This document shows positions 1 to 5,025 of a stretch of DNA of 5,025 nt, one piece after another. This DNA comes from BM714 sp964644525 (GTDB lineage Bacteria > Bacillota > Clostridia > Peptostreptococcales > BM714), in NCBI GenBank assembly GCA_964644525.1, contig CAZXWC010000106.1, forward strand, positions 1 to 5,025, written 5' to 3'. The first letter of the stretch is position 1. Every line of letters starts with the position of its first letter. A program made the translations under genes and the position numbers. The notes below the pieces were generated by a model. The model ran no database searches. It was given only the letters and a program-made list of their open reading frames with translations, and was not told the origin of the DNA.

Positions 1-22
1 GTAGAAAGTGGAAAGTGAAAAC
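1..22 (+). repeat. Left copy of purine-rich inverted repeat
   Basis: The plus strand begins GTAGAAAGTGGAAAGTGAAA. Read on the minus strand, 462-441 gives GTAGAAAGT, seven extra bases (TGGAAGT), then GGAAAG, followed by an A-rich run. The two copies therefore share GTAGAAAGT and GGAAAG in opposite orientation, differing by a 7-base insertion or slippage. The copy starts at the window edge, so its true outer boundary is unknown. Confidence 0.45.
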
Positions 23-57
23 AAAATATTAAATCAAAATACAAATTCAAAAAAACC

Positions 58-97
58 AAGGACAAACATATTGAACTCGTTTGTCCTTTTTCTTTTT
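58..97. terminator. Strong rho-independent terminator, probably bidirectional
   Basis: AAGGACAAAC (58-67) pairs perfectly with GTTTGTCCTT (79-88) around an 11-base loop. On the plus strand the stem runs directly into a T-rich tract (87-97). On the minus strand it is followed by GG and seven T residues (rc of 49-57), so it could also stop leftward transcription. It is the first convincing terminator downstream of msrA and may end the serpin-msrA transcript or the transcript of the small open frame at 158-370. A plus-strand gene outside the left edge could use it too. Confidence 0.8.
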
Positions 98-157
98 ATC
101 ATAAAATCTTTCCATTCCACTATTTTTCCTGGCAACTGCTCTTAACGCTTTCCTCCC

Positions 158-370
158 TTAAGCCGGTGAGGCCTTGGATTGAAAGGCATTGGACGATCCA
201 TAGCTCTTCTCGGTTTTGGATAAGGGAAAGCCGTAAGAAATCATCTTTGGCCTTGGCCCGATGCGAAGCGAGTTTGATGATTTCAGGCTTTCGCGCCAGA
301 CAAAAGCAAATAGGAAGAGCATGAGCAGTTCACAGCCGAAAATCCAATCCTCATCCGGCAAAAATGCCAT
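158..370 (-). CDS. Unrecognised 70-aa open frame with one possible membrane helix (doubtful gene)
   Basis: I do not recognise this product. Residues 9-25 (WIFGCELLMLFLFAFVW) are hydrophobic enough for one membrane helix and are followed by a basic and serine-rich stretch (RESLKSSNSLR). The rest is polar, with no known motif, and it ends KASPA. The ATG at 370 has no convincing Shine-Dalgarno sequence; the bases upstream are AGAAAAGAAAAGCGT. The frame is open within the G+C-richer core of the block bounded by inverted repeats, so it may be a chance frame inside a non-coding repeat element rather than a gene. A small membrane peptide carried by the element is the alternative. The terminator at 58-97 lies about 60 bases beyond its stop. 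Confidence 0.2.
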   Translation of the reverse strand: MAFLPDEDWIFGCELLMLFLFAFVWRESLKSSNSLRIGPRPKMISYGFPLSKTEKSYGSSNAFQSKASPA

Positions 371-440
371 ACGCTTTTCTTTTCTAACTGACCAGCTGAC
401 TACCGTATTTCAATCTTTTGCTTTTGTATTTACTCTTTTT

Positions 441-472
441 CTTTCCACTTCCAACTTTCTACTTTCCACTTA
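441..472 (-). repeat. Right copy of purine-rich inverted repeat, abutting msrA stop
   Basis: On the minus strand this reads TAAGTGGAAAGTAGAAAGT and then TTGGAAGTGGAAAG, an imperfect tandem of AGTGGAAAG/AGTAGAAAG units. The leading TAA is the msrA stop codon, so repeat sequence begins exactly at the end of that gene. It is oriented opposite to the related sequence at 1-22. The unit is too short and too degenerate for a CRISPR. It fits the end of an intergenic repeat or a simple-sequence expansion. Confidence 0.5.
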
Positions 473-946
473 TGTGTTTAAATCTATATGGCAGTATCCT
501 CCAGGATTCTTCTTCAAATACTTCTGATGGTAATCTTCCGCCCTGCTGTAGTTTTCAAGAGGGCCAACCTCCGTTTGTACAGGCCCCGAATATTTCCCTG
601 CAACCGATTCTATCCATTCCCTTGCCCTTTCAAGGTCGCTCTCATCTTCAGAATAAACCCCGGTCCTGTACTGGGCTCCCCTGTCCGGTCCCTGGCGATT
701 TAAAAGCGTGGGGTCTATTATTCGAAACAGCCTTGCAAGAAGAGTTTCAATACTCGCCAGGCTCTCGTCATATGTCACCTTTACAGTCTCTGCATGACCG
801 GTAAAGTTTTGGCAAACATCTCTGTAGGTCGGATTTTCGGTTTTTCCATTGGCATAACCCACCTCTGTTTCCAGCACTCCCGAAACTCTCGAAAAGTATT
901 CCTCAACACCCCAGAAACAGCCTCCCGCAAAATATATTGTCTTCAT
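470..946 (-). CDS. msrA: Peptide methionine-(S)-S-oxide reductase MsrA
   Basis: This cytoplasmic enzyme reduces methionine-S-sulfoxide, free or in proteins, back to methionine with thioredoxin as usual reductant. The 158-residue length is normal for a single-domain MsrA. Visible family motifs are GGCFWGVEE with catalytic Cys10 (codon TGT, not a selenocysteine TGA), GYANG (30-34), Y41 to VC45 and TGHAE (49-53), GPDRGAQYR (86-94), and the C-terminal YHQKYL and GGYCHI, where Cys152 is the probable resolving cysteine. An in-frame TTG at 961 would add five residues (MGDDS), but GGGAG lies 8 bases before the ATG at 946, so the ATG is preferred. It lies 39 bases after the serpin gene with no terminator between, so co-transcription is likely. 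Its stop codon is the first triplet of the purine-rich repeat. Confidence 0.96.
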   Translation of the reverse strand: MKTIYFAGGCFWGVEEYFSRVSGVLETEVGYANGKTENPTYRDVCQNFTGHAETVKVTYDESLASIETLLARLFRIIDPTLLNRQGPDRGAQYRTGVYSEDESDLERAREWIESVAGKYSGPVQTEVGPLENYSRAEDYHQKYLKKNPGGYCHIDLNT

Positions 947-954
947 ACTATCAT

Positions 955-959
955 CTCCC
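955..959 (-). promoter_or_regulatory. Ribosome binding site deciding the msrA start
   Basis: GGGAG on the minus strand sits 8 bases before the ATG at 946 and overlaps the alternative TTG start at 961, which it therefore argues against. Confidence 0.7.
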
Positions 960-985
960 AATCAAATTCGTATTTTTAAATAGAA

Positions 986-2209
986 TCAATCGACTACCGC
1001 ATACTTGCCCATAAACAATATGTCTCCATGTATATCGTCTGCAATCATAAATAGAAAAGGCCTGTCCGCTATAAACGTCTCAGGTTCTGCCGCTGCGCTT
1101 TCAAGCATCTCCACAACCGTTGCCGCAGCCGCTTCGCTACCCTTCTCGTTGACCTCAATTACCGCCTTGTGGAGTACCCTGCTTATGAATATTCCATCCC
1201 TTATCCCCGAAAAGTCCGCCTCCGCTTCAAAGGCCTTTTCCATTCCCAGGGAAATCAAGGCATCGTTGAGTTTCTTAATTCCGTATTCCATCTTGAATTT
1301 GGGAATTCCGACAAAGAGGTCATCTGTCTGGGAAATTGAATTTTTCATTTCTTCCCAACGGTCAGAATCCAAGGATTCAATAAATTCATCGATCTTTTGC
1401 CCGCCCTCGGGAAGGGCCATATACATTGAGAGCTTTTCGCTTCCGTAGGGAAGCCTGATAACCTTTGCATACTCCGTTTTTCCAAAATCGGTCGTAGTCT
1501 TTTTGCTCATCATTTCGACAGTCTTCTCTGCCCCGGACTCTTCATAAAACTTGGTCTCGTAGTTTCTTTCCTCGTCAAAGGCATCCGTCCACCGGCCCTT
1601 GAAATAGACTGCATTTATGAGATACATGACAAGATCAGGCGGCAAAGGCGGGTCAATCATTTTGTCTATCTTTCCCTTGGTGGCATCCTCTATCCAAGCG
1701 TTTATTATGTCAGCGCTGTCTGGCTTTCCAAAATCTATAGGCTCAATCGCCGCATCAAAGACTCTTTTGTTGAGCTCAAGAAAATCCTCTCCTATTGCCT
1801 CTCCCTCCCTGTACCATATGGAATTTGATATGTCTATTTCCACCGCCTGGTCAACCTGCTCAAGATAGGGCAGCAGATTCTCAAAGGTGGCATTTACAGC
1901 TTCATCTGTAAGCAAACCGTATCCCAGAGCCTTATTCATCTCTTGTCTGCTTTCTCCTCCTGATCCGTTATAGGTCATAGTAAGCGCCGTTGAAATGCTA
2001 AGCGGTGAAATAAAGATGTTTTTTCCCCCTTCGTCCCCGTTAAGCTCCTTGAAAATATCAAATGCGAAGGATGTCGTACCCTTCACGACTTGGCTTTCAA
2101 TCTTGTCTTCATCATATTGCCTTTCAGGCTCGGATTCGGGCAAAGCGCATGCGGTAAAAACCGAAATCGCCAACAATGCCGCCAAGGCCGCAATCAATTG
2201 CTTTTTCAC
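986..2209 (-). CDS. Lipoprotein serpin, predicted inhibitory serine protease inhibitor
   Basis: A serpin of 407 residues, typical for the fold plus a secretion signal. Residues 1-20 are a basic start (KKQ) and hydrophobic core ending FTA, followed by Cys21, a plausible lipobox, so the protein is probably anchored outside the membrane. An acidic linker (ESEPERQYDEDKIE) precedes the serpin domain from about residue 45. Hallmarks are the NAVYFKGRW shutter/breach motif (199-207), HKAVIEVNEKG (347-357), and the C-terminal serpin signature FIADRPFLFMI (379-389). The hinge EKGSEAAAAT (355-364) has small residues at P12-P9, as in inhibitory serpins. Counting from P17 = Glu355 puts P1-P1' near Ser371-Ala372, suggesting elastase- or subtilisin-like targets; this is inference. 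The start is GTG at 2209, 8 bases after AAGGAGG; an upstream ATG at 2245 lacks such a site. It lies between an osmolyte transporter and msrA. Confidence 0.93.
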   Translation of the reverse strand: MKKQLIAALAALLAISVFTACALPESEPERQYDEDKIESQVVKGTTSFAFDIFKELNGDEGGKNIFISPLSISTALTMTYNGSGGESRQEMNKALGYGLLTDEAVNATFENLLPYLEQVDQAVEIDISNSIWYREGEAIGEDFLELNKRVFDAAIEPIDFGKPDSADIINAWIEDATKGKIDKMIDPPLPPDLVMYLINAVYFKGRWTDAFDEERNYETKFYEESGAEKTVEMMSKKTTTDFGKTEYAKVIRLPYGSEKLSMYMALPEGGQKIDEFIESLDSDRWEEMKNSISQTDDLFVGIPKFKMEYGIKKLNDALISLGMEKAFEAEADFSGIRDGIFISRVLHKAVIEVNEKGSEAAAATVVEMLESAAAEPETFIADRPFLFMIADDIHGDILFMGKYAVVD

Positions 2210-2217
2210 ATAAAATC

Positions 2218-2224
2218 CCTCCTT
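2218..2224 (-). promoter_or_regulatory. Strong ribosome binding site for the serpin GTG start
   Basis: AAGGAGG on the minus strand lies 8 bases before the GTG at 2209. One base upstream, the GTG overlaps an out-of-frame ATG directly followed by a stop (ATGTGA), so a ribosome starting on that ATG would make nothing. The GTG is the in-frame choice and yields a proper signal peptide. Confidence 0.8.
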
Positions 2225-2299
2225 AATGAAATTGTATGCTCTCATATTCTTTAGACCATTTGAATCGCAAACAGTTCCATTTGCTCCCCAAGTGCATCT

Positions 2300-3283
2300 T
2301 CAGCCTTTCAAGACCGCATTTTTTTCCTTAAGTTTTTCGAAGGCGCTCTCAAACCTGAAAACACCCATCTTTCCACTCTTTTGGTTTTCTATGCCGACAA
2401 CGCCTATTCCTCTATCAAACATTAACTTTATGGCAGCCATAATGCTTTCATTTTCAGTAAGAAAGGGAATTTCGGCCTTTTCGCCTGGCTTTCCTCCGGG
2501 AATCTCTCCAGCTTCGCAAACATCCCCAAGCGGGGTCAGATTCAAGTATGCCGTAAAATTCTTAAGTCCGAAAAATTCCTCCACGAAAGAAGTTTGCGGC
2601 CTAAAAAGCATTTCCTCACGTGTGCCCGCCTGTACAACTTTACCCTCGTTTATCAGGGCAATTCTGCTGCCAAGCTTTATGGCCTCCTGTATGTCGTGGG
2701 TGACAAAAATTATAGTCTTTTTAAGCTTTTGGTATATCTTCAGCAGCTCGTCCTGAAGGACTCTTCTTGAAATTTCATCAACTGCCCCGAGAGCCTCATC
2801 CATCAGTATTATGTCGGGATCCGCCGCCAATGCTCTTGCCAATCCAACCCTTTGCCTCTGACCTCCGCTTAGCTCCCTGGGATATCTTTTCAAGAAACTT
2901 TCATCCATGCCCACAAGCTCTATCATTTGCCTGGATCGTTTGCCCATGAAAACCTTGTCGCAAGCGGTCAAATCCAGAACATAGTTTATATTGTCGCCTA
3001 CGGTCAAATGAGGGAAAAGGCCTATTTTCTGTATTACATATCCTATGCGTCTGCGAAGCTCTATTTTGTCCCATTCCCTTATTTCGCGGCCTTCAACGTA
3101 TATTTTGCCGCCGTCAGGTTCAATAAGCCTGTTTACGAGTTTAAGCAATGTAGTCTTTCCGCAACCCGATGGCCCCAGAAAGGTCACGAATTCGCCTTCA
3201 TGAATGTCGAGGCTTAAGTCACGGATTACCGGTTTCCCGCTTTCATATGATTTGCTTATTTTCTCAAAACGTATTATAGGCAT
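2300..3283 (-). CDS. opuCA: Osmoprotectant (glycine betaine/carnitine/choline-type) ABC transporter ATPase with CBS-like tail
   Basis: This is the cytoplasmic ATPase that powers the importer encoded by the two preceding genes. In 327 residues it shows Walker A GPSGCGKTT (37-45), Q-loop Gln85 in VIQKIGLF, signature LSGGQRQR (138-145), Walker B IILMDE (158-163), D-loop GAVD (166-169) and switch His196 (VTHD). Walker B is followed by ALGAVD where many relatives have PFGALD. After about residue 240 comes a Gly/Pro/Lys-rich linker, then a single CBS-like segment (about 273-318, containing DRGIGVVGI). OpuCA proteins of Bacillus usually carry two CBS repeats, so this regulatory tail is short. The ATG at 3283 shares its A with the TGA stop of the binding-protein gene, and AGGGG lies 8 bases upstream; a TTG just before it is not needed. 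Confidence 0.93.
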   Translation of the reverse strand: MPIIRFEKISKSYESGKPVIRDLSLDIHEGEFVTFLGPSGCGKTTLLKLVNRLIEPDGGKIYVEGREIREWDKIELRRRIGYVIQKIGLFPHLTVGDNINYVLDLTACDKVFMGKRSRQMIELVGMDESFLKRYPRELSGGQRQRVGLARALAADPDIILMDEALGAVDEISRRVLQDELLKIYQKLKKTIIFVTHDIQEAIKLGSRIALINEGKVVQAGTREEMLFRPQTSFVEEFFGLKNFTAYLNLTPLGDVCEAGEIPGGKPGEKAEIPFLTENESIMAAIKLMFDRGIGVVGIENQKSGKMGVFRFESAFEKLKEKNAVLKG

Positions 3284-4173
3284 CAAAGCAACCCCTTGCC
3301 CTTAAGAAAATTTTCCGCTACTTTTTCAGGATCCATTTTTTCGTTTTCAACCAGATAGTTGAGCTCGGTCATTTCATCGTTGCTTATTTGTCCTGTCACA
3401 GCCTCAAGCACATCCTCAAGCTCTGGATATTCGTCAAGGGTTTCCTGCCTTATAAGCGTTGCCGCATTGTATGCCGGAAAAAATCGCCTGTCATCCTCCA
3501 AAACCTTTAGATTGAATTTTTTTATCAGCCCATCCGTTGAAAAAGCGTTTATTACATCTATCTGGCCCGATTCGATTGCCTGGTATTTAAGGCCTATGTC
3601 AAGCTCGACCATATTTTCGAAAGACAGGCCGTATGCCTCCTCAAGGCCTGGGAATCCATCCTCTCTTTCATAAAAATCGTATTCGGCTCCAAAGACAAGG
3701 CTTCCTCCCTTTTCAGCCAGATCGGTATATGTTTCTATACCCATGTCCTCGGCAACAGATTGCTTCATTGCCAATGCATATGTGTTGTTGAATCCGTACA
3801 TGCCAAGCCATTTTATATTGTAATCCTGGGCATATGCTTCCTTAACCGCCTCGTAAAGCGCTTGCGGATTGCCTATCAATTCCTCCTTCAGCACAAAAAG
3901 CCACCCTGTACCTGTGTATTCAGGGTAAATGTCTATCTCGCCGCTTTCCATGGCCGGCTGTATGTTAGCCGTACCGCCTCCTATTCCAAACTTTTTCTCA
4001 ACACTTATGTCCGTGCCGTTCTCTATAAGAAGCGTTATCATTTCCGCCAATATGTACTGCTCCGAATGCGGTTTTGAAGCCACAACGACTTTTTTCTCCC
4101 CTGAAGCCACACATGCCACAAGGCCTGTCAATAGGACTGCGCACAAAACTAGGCTCAGCATTTTTTTCATCAT
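3283..4173 (-). CDS. opuCC: Osmoprotectant ABC transporter substrate-binding lipoprotein (OpuAC/OsmF family)
   Basis: This extracytoplasmic lipoprotein should capture a quaternary ammonium solute and deliver it to the permease. In 296 residues, a KK-positive start and hydrophobic core lead to lipobox LVAC with Cys21 as the lipidated residue. The mature part follows the OpuAC-type two-lobe pattern: SKPHSEQYILAEM (33-45), GIGGGTANI (63-71), YPEYTGTGW (83-91), GFNNTYALAM (127-136), FSTDGLI (211-217) and YNAATLIR (235-242). Several tyrosines (83, 86, 126, 165, 168, 235) are candidates for the aromatic cage that holds trimethylammonium groups in this family; which ones do so is not decided here. 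The exact substrate is not readable. Its ATG (4173) overlaps the permease TGA as ATGA. A second ATG follows immediately, and either may start translation after the GGAGAG site. Confidence 0.92.
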   Translation of the reverse strand: MMKKMLSLVLCAVLLTGLVACVASGEKKVVVASKPHSEQYILAEMITLLIENGTDISVEKKFGIGGGTANIQPAMESGEIDIYPEYTGTGWLFVLKEELIGNPQALYEAVKEAYAQDYNIKWLGMYGFNNTYALAMKQSVAEDMGIETYTDLAEKGGSLVFGAEYDFYEREDGFPGLEEAYGLSFENMVELDIGLKYQAIESGQIDVINAFSTDGLIKKFNLKVLEDDRRFFPAYNAATLIRQETLDEYPELEDVLEAVTGQISNDEMTELNYLVENEKMDPEKVAENFLKGKGLL

Positions 4174-4835
4174 GCCACTCTCCTTTTTTCTCTTCCGAAA
4201 ATTTTAAACCGCACTTTCTTTTCAACAATTCCAAGTAAAAAATCTGATATTATTGCCAATAGGGCCACCAAAAGGCTGCCCGCAAAGGTCATCTCTGCAA
4301 AATTGGTCGTTATCCCCCTCCATATTGCAACTCCAAGACCCCCGGCTCCTATAAAGGAAGCTATTCCACCAAGGGCTATGGTCATGACCACCATTGTCCT
4401 GAAGCCCGCTATTATGACTGGAAGAGCTATAGGCAATTGCACTTTTAAAAGCAATTGCAAATCTGTGCTTCCCATAGCCAGGGCGGATTCCACAACTTCC
4501 TGGTCAACCTCAATTATTCCTACATATGTATTTCTTATCATTGGCATCAATCCGTAAACCACAAGAGCTATCAGGGCGCTCCTGTTGCCTATTCCCGTAA
4601 TCGACACAAGAAATCCGAAAAAAGCTATCGAAGGAACAGTGTATAGGAAATTGACCAAACCCATTACAATTTCAGCCATTCTTTTGTTGCGGGTCATGTA
4701 TATTCCCACTAGCAATCCTATAATGCTTATTATCAGTATGGCCGTAAAGGTCAATGCTATGTGCTCTGCGACCAATTTTACGAAAAATTCTTTTCTTTCA
4801 CTATATAGAATAAAAACATTTGCTATGAATTTCAT
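4170..4835 (-). CDS. opuCB: Osmoprotectant ABC transporter permease (OpuCB/OpuCD type)
   Basis: A 221-residue inner-membrane component, the usual length for OpuB/OpuC permeases. Membrane segments are visible at about 25-47, 56-79, 86-102, 140-163 and 186-205. The EAA-type coupling loop that docks on the ATPase spans roughly 116-145 (VESALAMGSTDLQLLLKVQLP, split by convention at the conserved Gly122), and a glycine-rich SFIGAGGLG follows at 160-168. The C-terminus is strongly basic (EKKVRFKIFGREKRRVA, 205-221). The start is the ATG at 4835, preceded by GGAGG at 5 bases. An in-frame upstream start at 4907 would add 24 polar residues encoded by the repeat-bearing leader and is rejected. Classical opuC operons encode two permeases, but only this one is present here, so it may act as a homodimer. 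It is the first gene of the transporter operon. Confidence 0.92.
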   Translation of the reverse strand: MKFIANVFILYSERKEFFVKLVAEHIALTFTAILIISIIGLLVGIYMTRNKRMAEIVMGLVNFLYTVPSIAFFGFLVSITGIGNRSALIALVVYGLMPMIRNTYVGIIEVDQEVVESALAMGSTDLQLLLKVQLPIALPVIIAGFRTMVVMTIALGGIASFIGAGGLGVAIWRGITTNFAEMTFAGSLLVALLAIISDFLLGIVEKKVRFKIFGREKRRVA

Positions 4836-4840
4836 GACAG

Positions 4841-4845
4841 CCTCC
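4841..4845 (-). promoter_or_regulatory. Ribosome binding site deciding the permease start
   Basis: GGAGG on the minus strand lies 5 bases before the ATG at 4835. No comparable site precedes the longer in-frame start at 4907. Confidence 0.8.
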
Positions 4846-4856
4846 GCATAATATTC

Positions 4857-4905
4857 TTTAATTGAATTATTACCCCATAATTTCAAGTTTAATTGAATTA
4901 TCACC
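4857..4905 (-). promoter_or_regulatory. Two 18-base direct repeats, 31-base period: candidate operator
   Basis: On the minus strand, GGTRATAATTCAATTAAA occurs twice, at 4905-4888 and 4874-4857, with a single G/A difference. The start-to-start distance is 31 bases, close to three turns of the helix, so both copies face the same side of the DNA. Each contains AATTCAATT, a palindrome around one central base, as expected for a dimeric regulator. The upstream copy includes the GATAAT proposed as the -10 box. The pair lies 22-70 bases before the permease start. I infer an operator for the transporter operon; the regulator is unknown. Confidence 0.5.
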
Positions 4906-4926
4906 ATTGTCCGACTTTCTTTTTAA
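4897..4926 (-). promoter_or_regulatory. Putative sigma-A-type promoter of the transporter operon
   Basis: On the minus strand TTAAAA (4926-4921) is followed by an 18-base spacer and GATAAT (4902-4897), matching 4 of 6 and 5 of 6 consensus bases. It sits just after the tRNA terminator and would give a leader of roughly 55 bases. The region is AT-rich, so alternatives such as AATAAT in the second repeat (rc of 4866-4871) cannot be excluded. Confidence 0.4.
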
Positions 4927-4931
4927 AAAGC

Positions 4932-4970
4932 AAAAAGCCCTTGCCTTCCATTGGAAAGCAAGAGCTTTTT
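4932..4970. terminator. Rho-independent terminator after tRNA-Pro
   Basis: On the minus strand, AAAAAGCTCTTGCTTTCC pairs over all 18 positions (three G-T wobbles) with GGAAGGCAAGGGCTTTTT around the 3-base loop AAT. The T run closes the stem and a further T run follows after GC. It lies 5 bases beyond the tRNA CCA end and separates tRNA transcription from the transporter promoter. Its symmetry would let it work in both directions. Confidence 0.85.
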
Positions 4971-4975
4971 AAATT

Positions 4976-5025
4976 TGGTCGGGATGACAGGATTTGAACC
5001 TGCGCCCTCTTACTCCCGAAGCAAG
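4976..5025 (-). tRNA. tRNA-Pro(CGG), 3' part, cut by the window edge
   Basis: Reading the minus strand, the anticodon arm is CTTGC-TTCGGGA-GTAAG, a 5-bp stem with a 7-base loop. The anticodon is CGG, which decodes the proline codon CCG. The variable region AGGGC follows, then the T arm GCAGG-TTCAAAT-CCTGT, the 3' acceptor strand CATCCCG, discriminator A and an encoded CCA (4978-4976). The acceptor 5' strand and D arm lie beyond the right edge. Confidence 0.93.

Larger units (their letters stand above)
1..469. other. Gene-poor block bounded by inverted purine-rich repeats
   Basis: This stretch downstream of msrA contains no gene I recognise. From left to right it holds a purine-rich repeat at the very edge (1-22), an AT-rich segment, a strong hairpin terminator (58-97), a short spacer, a 70-codon minus-strand open frame (158-370), an AT-rich segment, and a second purine-rich repeat in the opposite orientation (441-472) that begins at the msrA stop codon. 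The middle (about 150-370) is visibly richer in G+C than the two AT-rich shoulders, so it looks like a discrete inserted module rather than drifting spacer. The arrangement of inverted ends around a unique core resembles a MITE-like or dispersed intergenic repeat. That is inference: the left end may continue outside the window and no target-site duplication can be shown. Confidence 0.4.

Noticed and set aside
210..232. Small hairpin CGGTTTT/GAAAGCCG inside the repeat-bounded block
   Set aside because: It has seven pairs with one wobble and a 9-base loop, no T run and no link to a known RNA family. It could easily be chance.
441..472. CRISPR-like array or tandem spacer structure
   Set aside because: The units are 7-10 bases, degenerate and contiguous, with no unique spacers and no cas genes nearby.
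418..804. 128-codon plus-strand open frame spanning the repeat and msrA
   Set aside because: It runs antisense through the msrA coding region, which carries all expected motifs, and has no supporting domain.
917..919. Possible selenocysteine at the MsrA catalytic position, known in some clostridial MsrA proteins
   Set aside because: The codon in GGC-TGT-TTC is an ordinary cysteine TGT, so no UGA recoding is involved.
1005..1448. 147-codon open frame on the plus strand
   Set aside because: Antisense shadow of the serpin reactive-loop half. Its serine/alanine-rich composition reflects complementary codons.
2210..2299. Terminator or clear promoter between the ATPase and serpin genes
   Set aside because: Only a weak 5-bp hairpin (GCAAA/TTTGC) without a T run and a poor TTGCGA-17-ATATGA pair are visible, so neither is supported.
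2226..2756. 176-codon open frame on the plus strand
   Set aside because: It lies antisense to the ATPase gene, whose motifs are all intact on the other strand. Its translation has no recognisable motif.
4836..4900. Riboswitch or structured leader before the permease
   Set aside because: The leader is AT-rich and short, and no conserved riboswitch core or alternative terminator is visible.
4836..4907. N-terminal extension of the permease from an ATG-like start at 4907
   Set aside because: The extra 24 residues come from the direct-repeat leader, are not typical of the family, and lack a ribosome site. GGAGG precedes the ATG at 4835.

Overview
The window looks like a chromosomal segment from a low-to-moderate G+C Gram-positive bacterium, most likely a member of the Clostridia. 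This is inferred from strong AAGGAGG-type ribosome sites, lipoprotein-type solute-binding proteins, an OpuC-type osmolyte transporter with a CBS-type tail, and a tRNA gene with an encoded CCA end. No species can be named from the sequence alone.

Every convincing gene lies on the minus strand, so the biological reading order runs from the right edge to the left. At the right edge is the 3' part of a tRNA-Pro gene (anticodon CGG). An 18-bp hairpin terminator follows it, then a leader of about 100 bases with a putative promoter and two near-identical 18-base direct repeats spaced exactly 31 bases apart. Next come three overlapping genes of an ABC importer of the glycine betaine/carnitine/choline (OpuC/OsmF) type: permease (4170-4835), lipoprotein binding protein (3283-4173) and ATPase (2300-3283). 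The permease stop and the next start share ATGA, and the binding-protein stop and ATPase start share TGATG, so the three are probably translationally coupled.

After a 90-base gap without a terminator comes a lipoprotein serpin (986-2209, GTG start) with an inhibitory-type hinge. Then, 39 bases on, comes msrA (470-946), a peptide methionine sulfoxide reductase. No terminator is visible between the ATPase gene and the end of msrA, so the five genes could form one stress-related transcript covering osmolyte uptake, extracytoplasmic protease inhibition and repair of oxidised methionine. That functional grouping is inference.

The left 470 bases hold no recognisable gene. They are bounded by inverted copies of a purine-rich GTAGAAAGT/GTGGAAAG motif, one of which starts at the msrA stop codon. 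Inside are a strong hairpin terminator and a 70-codon open frame with one possible membrane helix. This block looks like a dispersed intergenic repeat or a small non-autonomous element, and it is the least explained part of the window.
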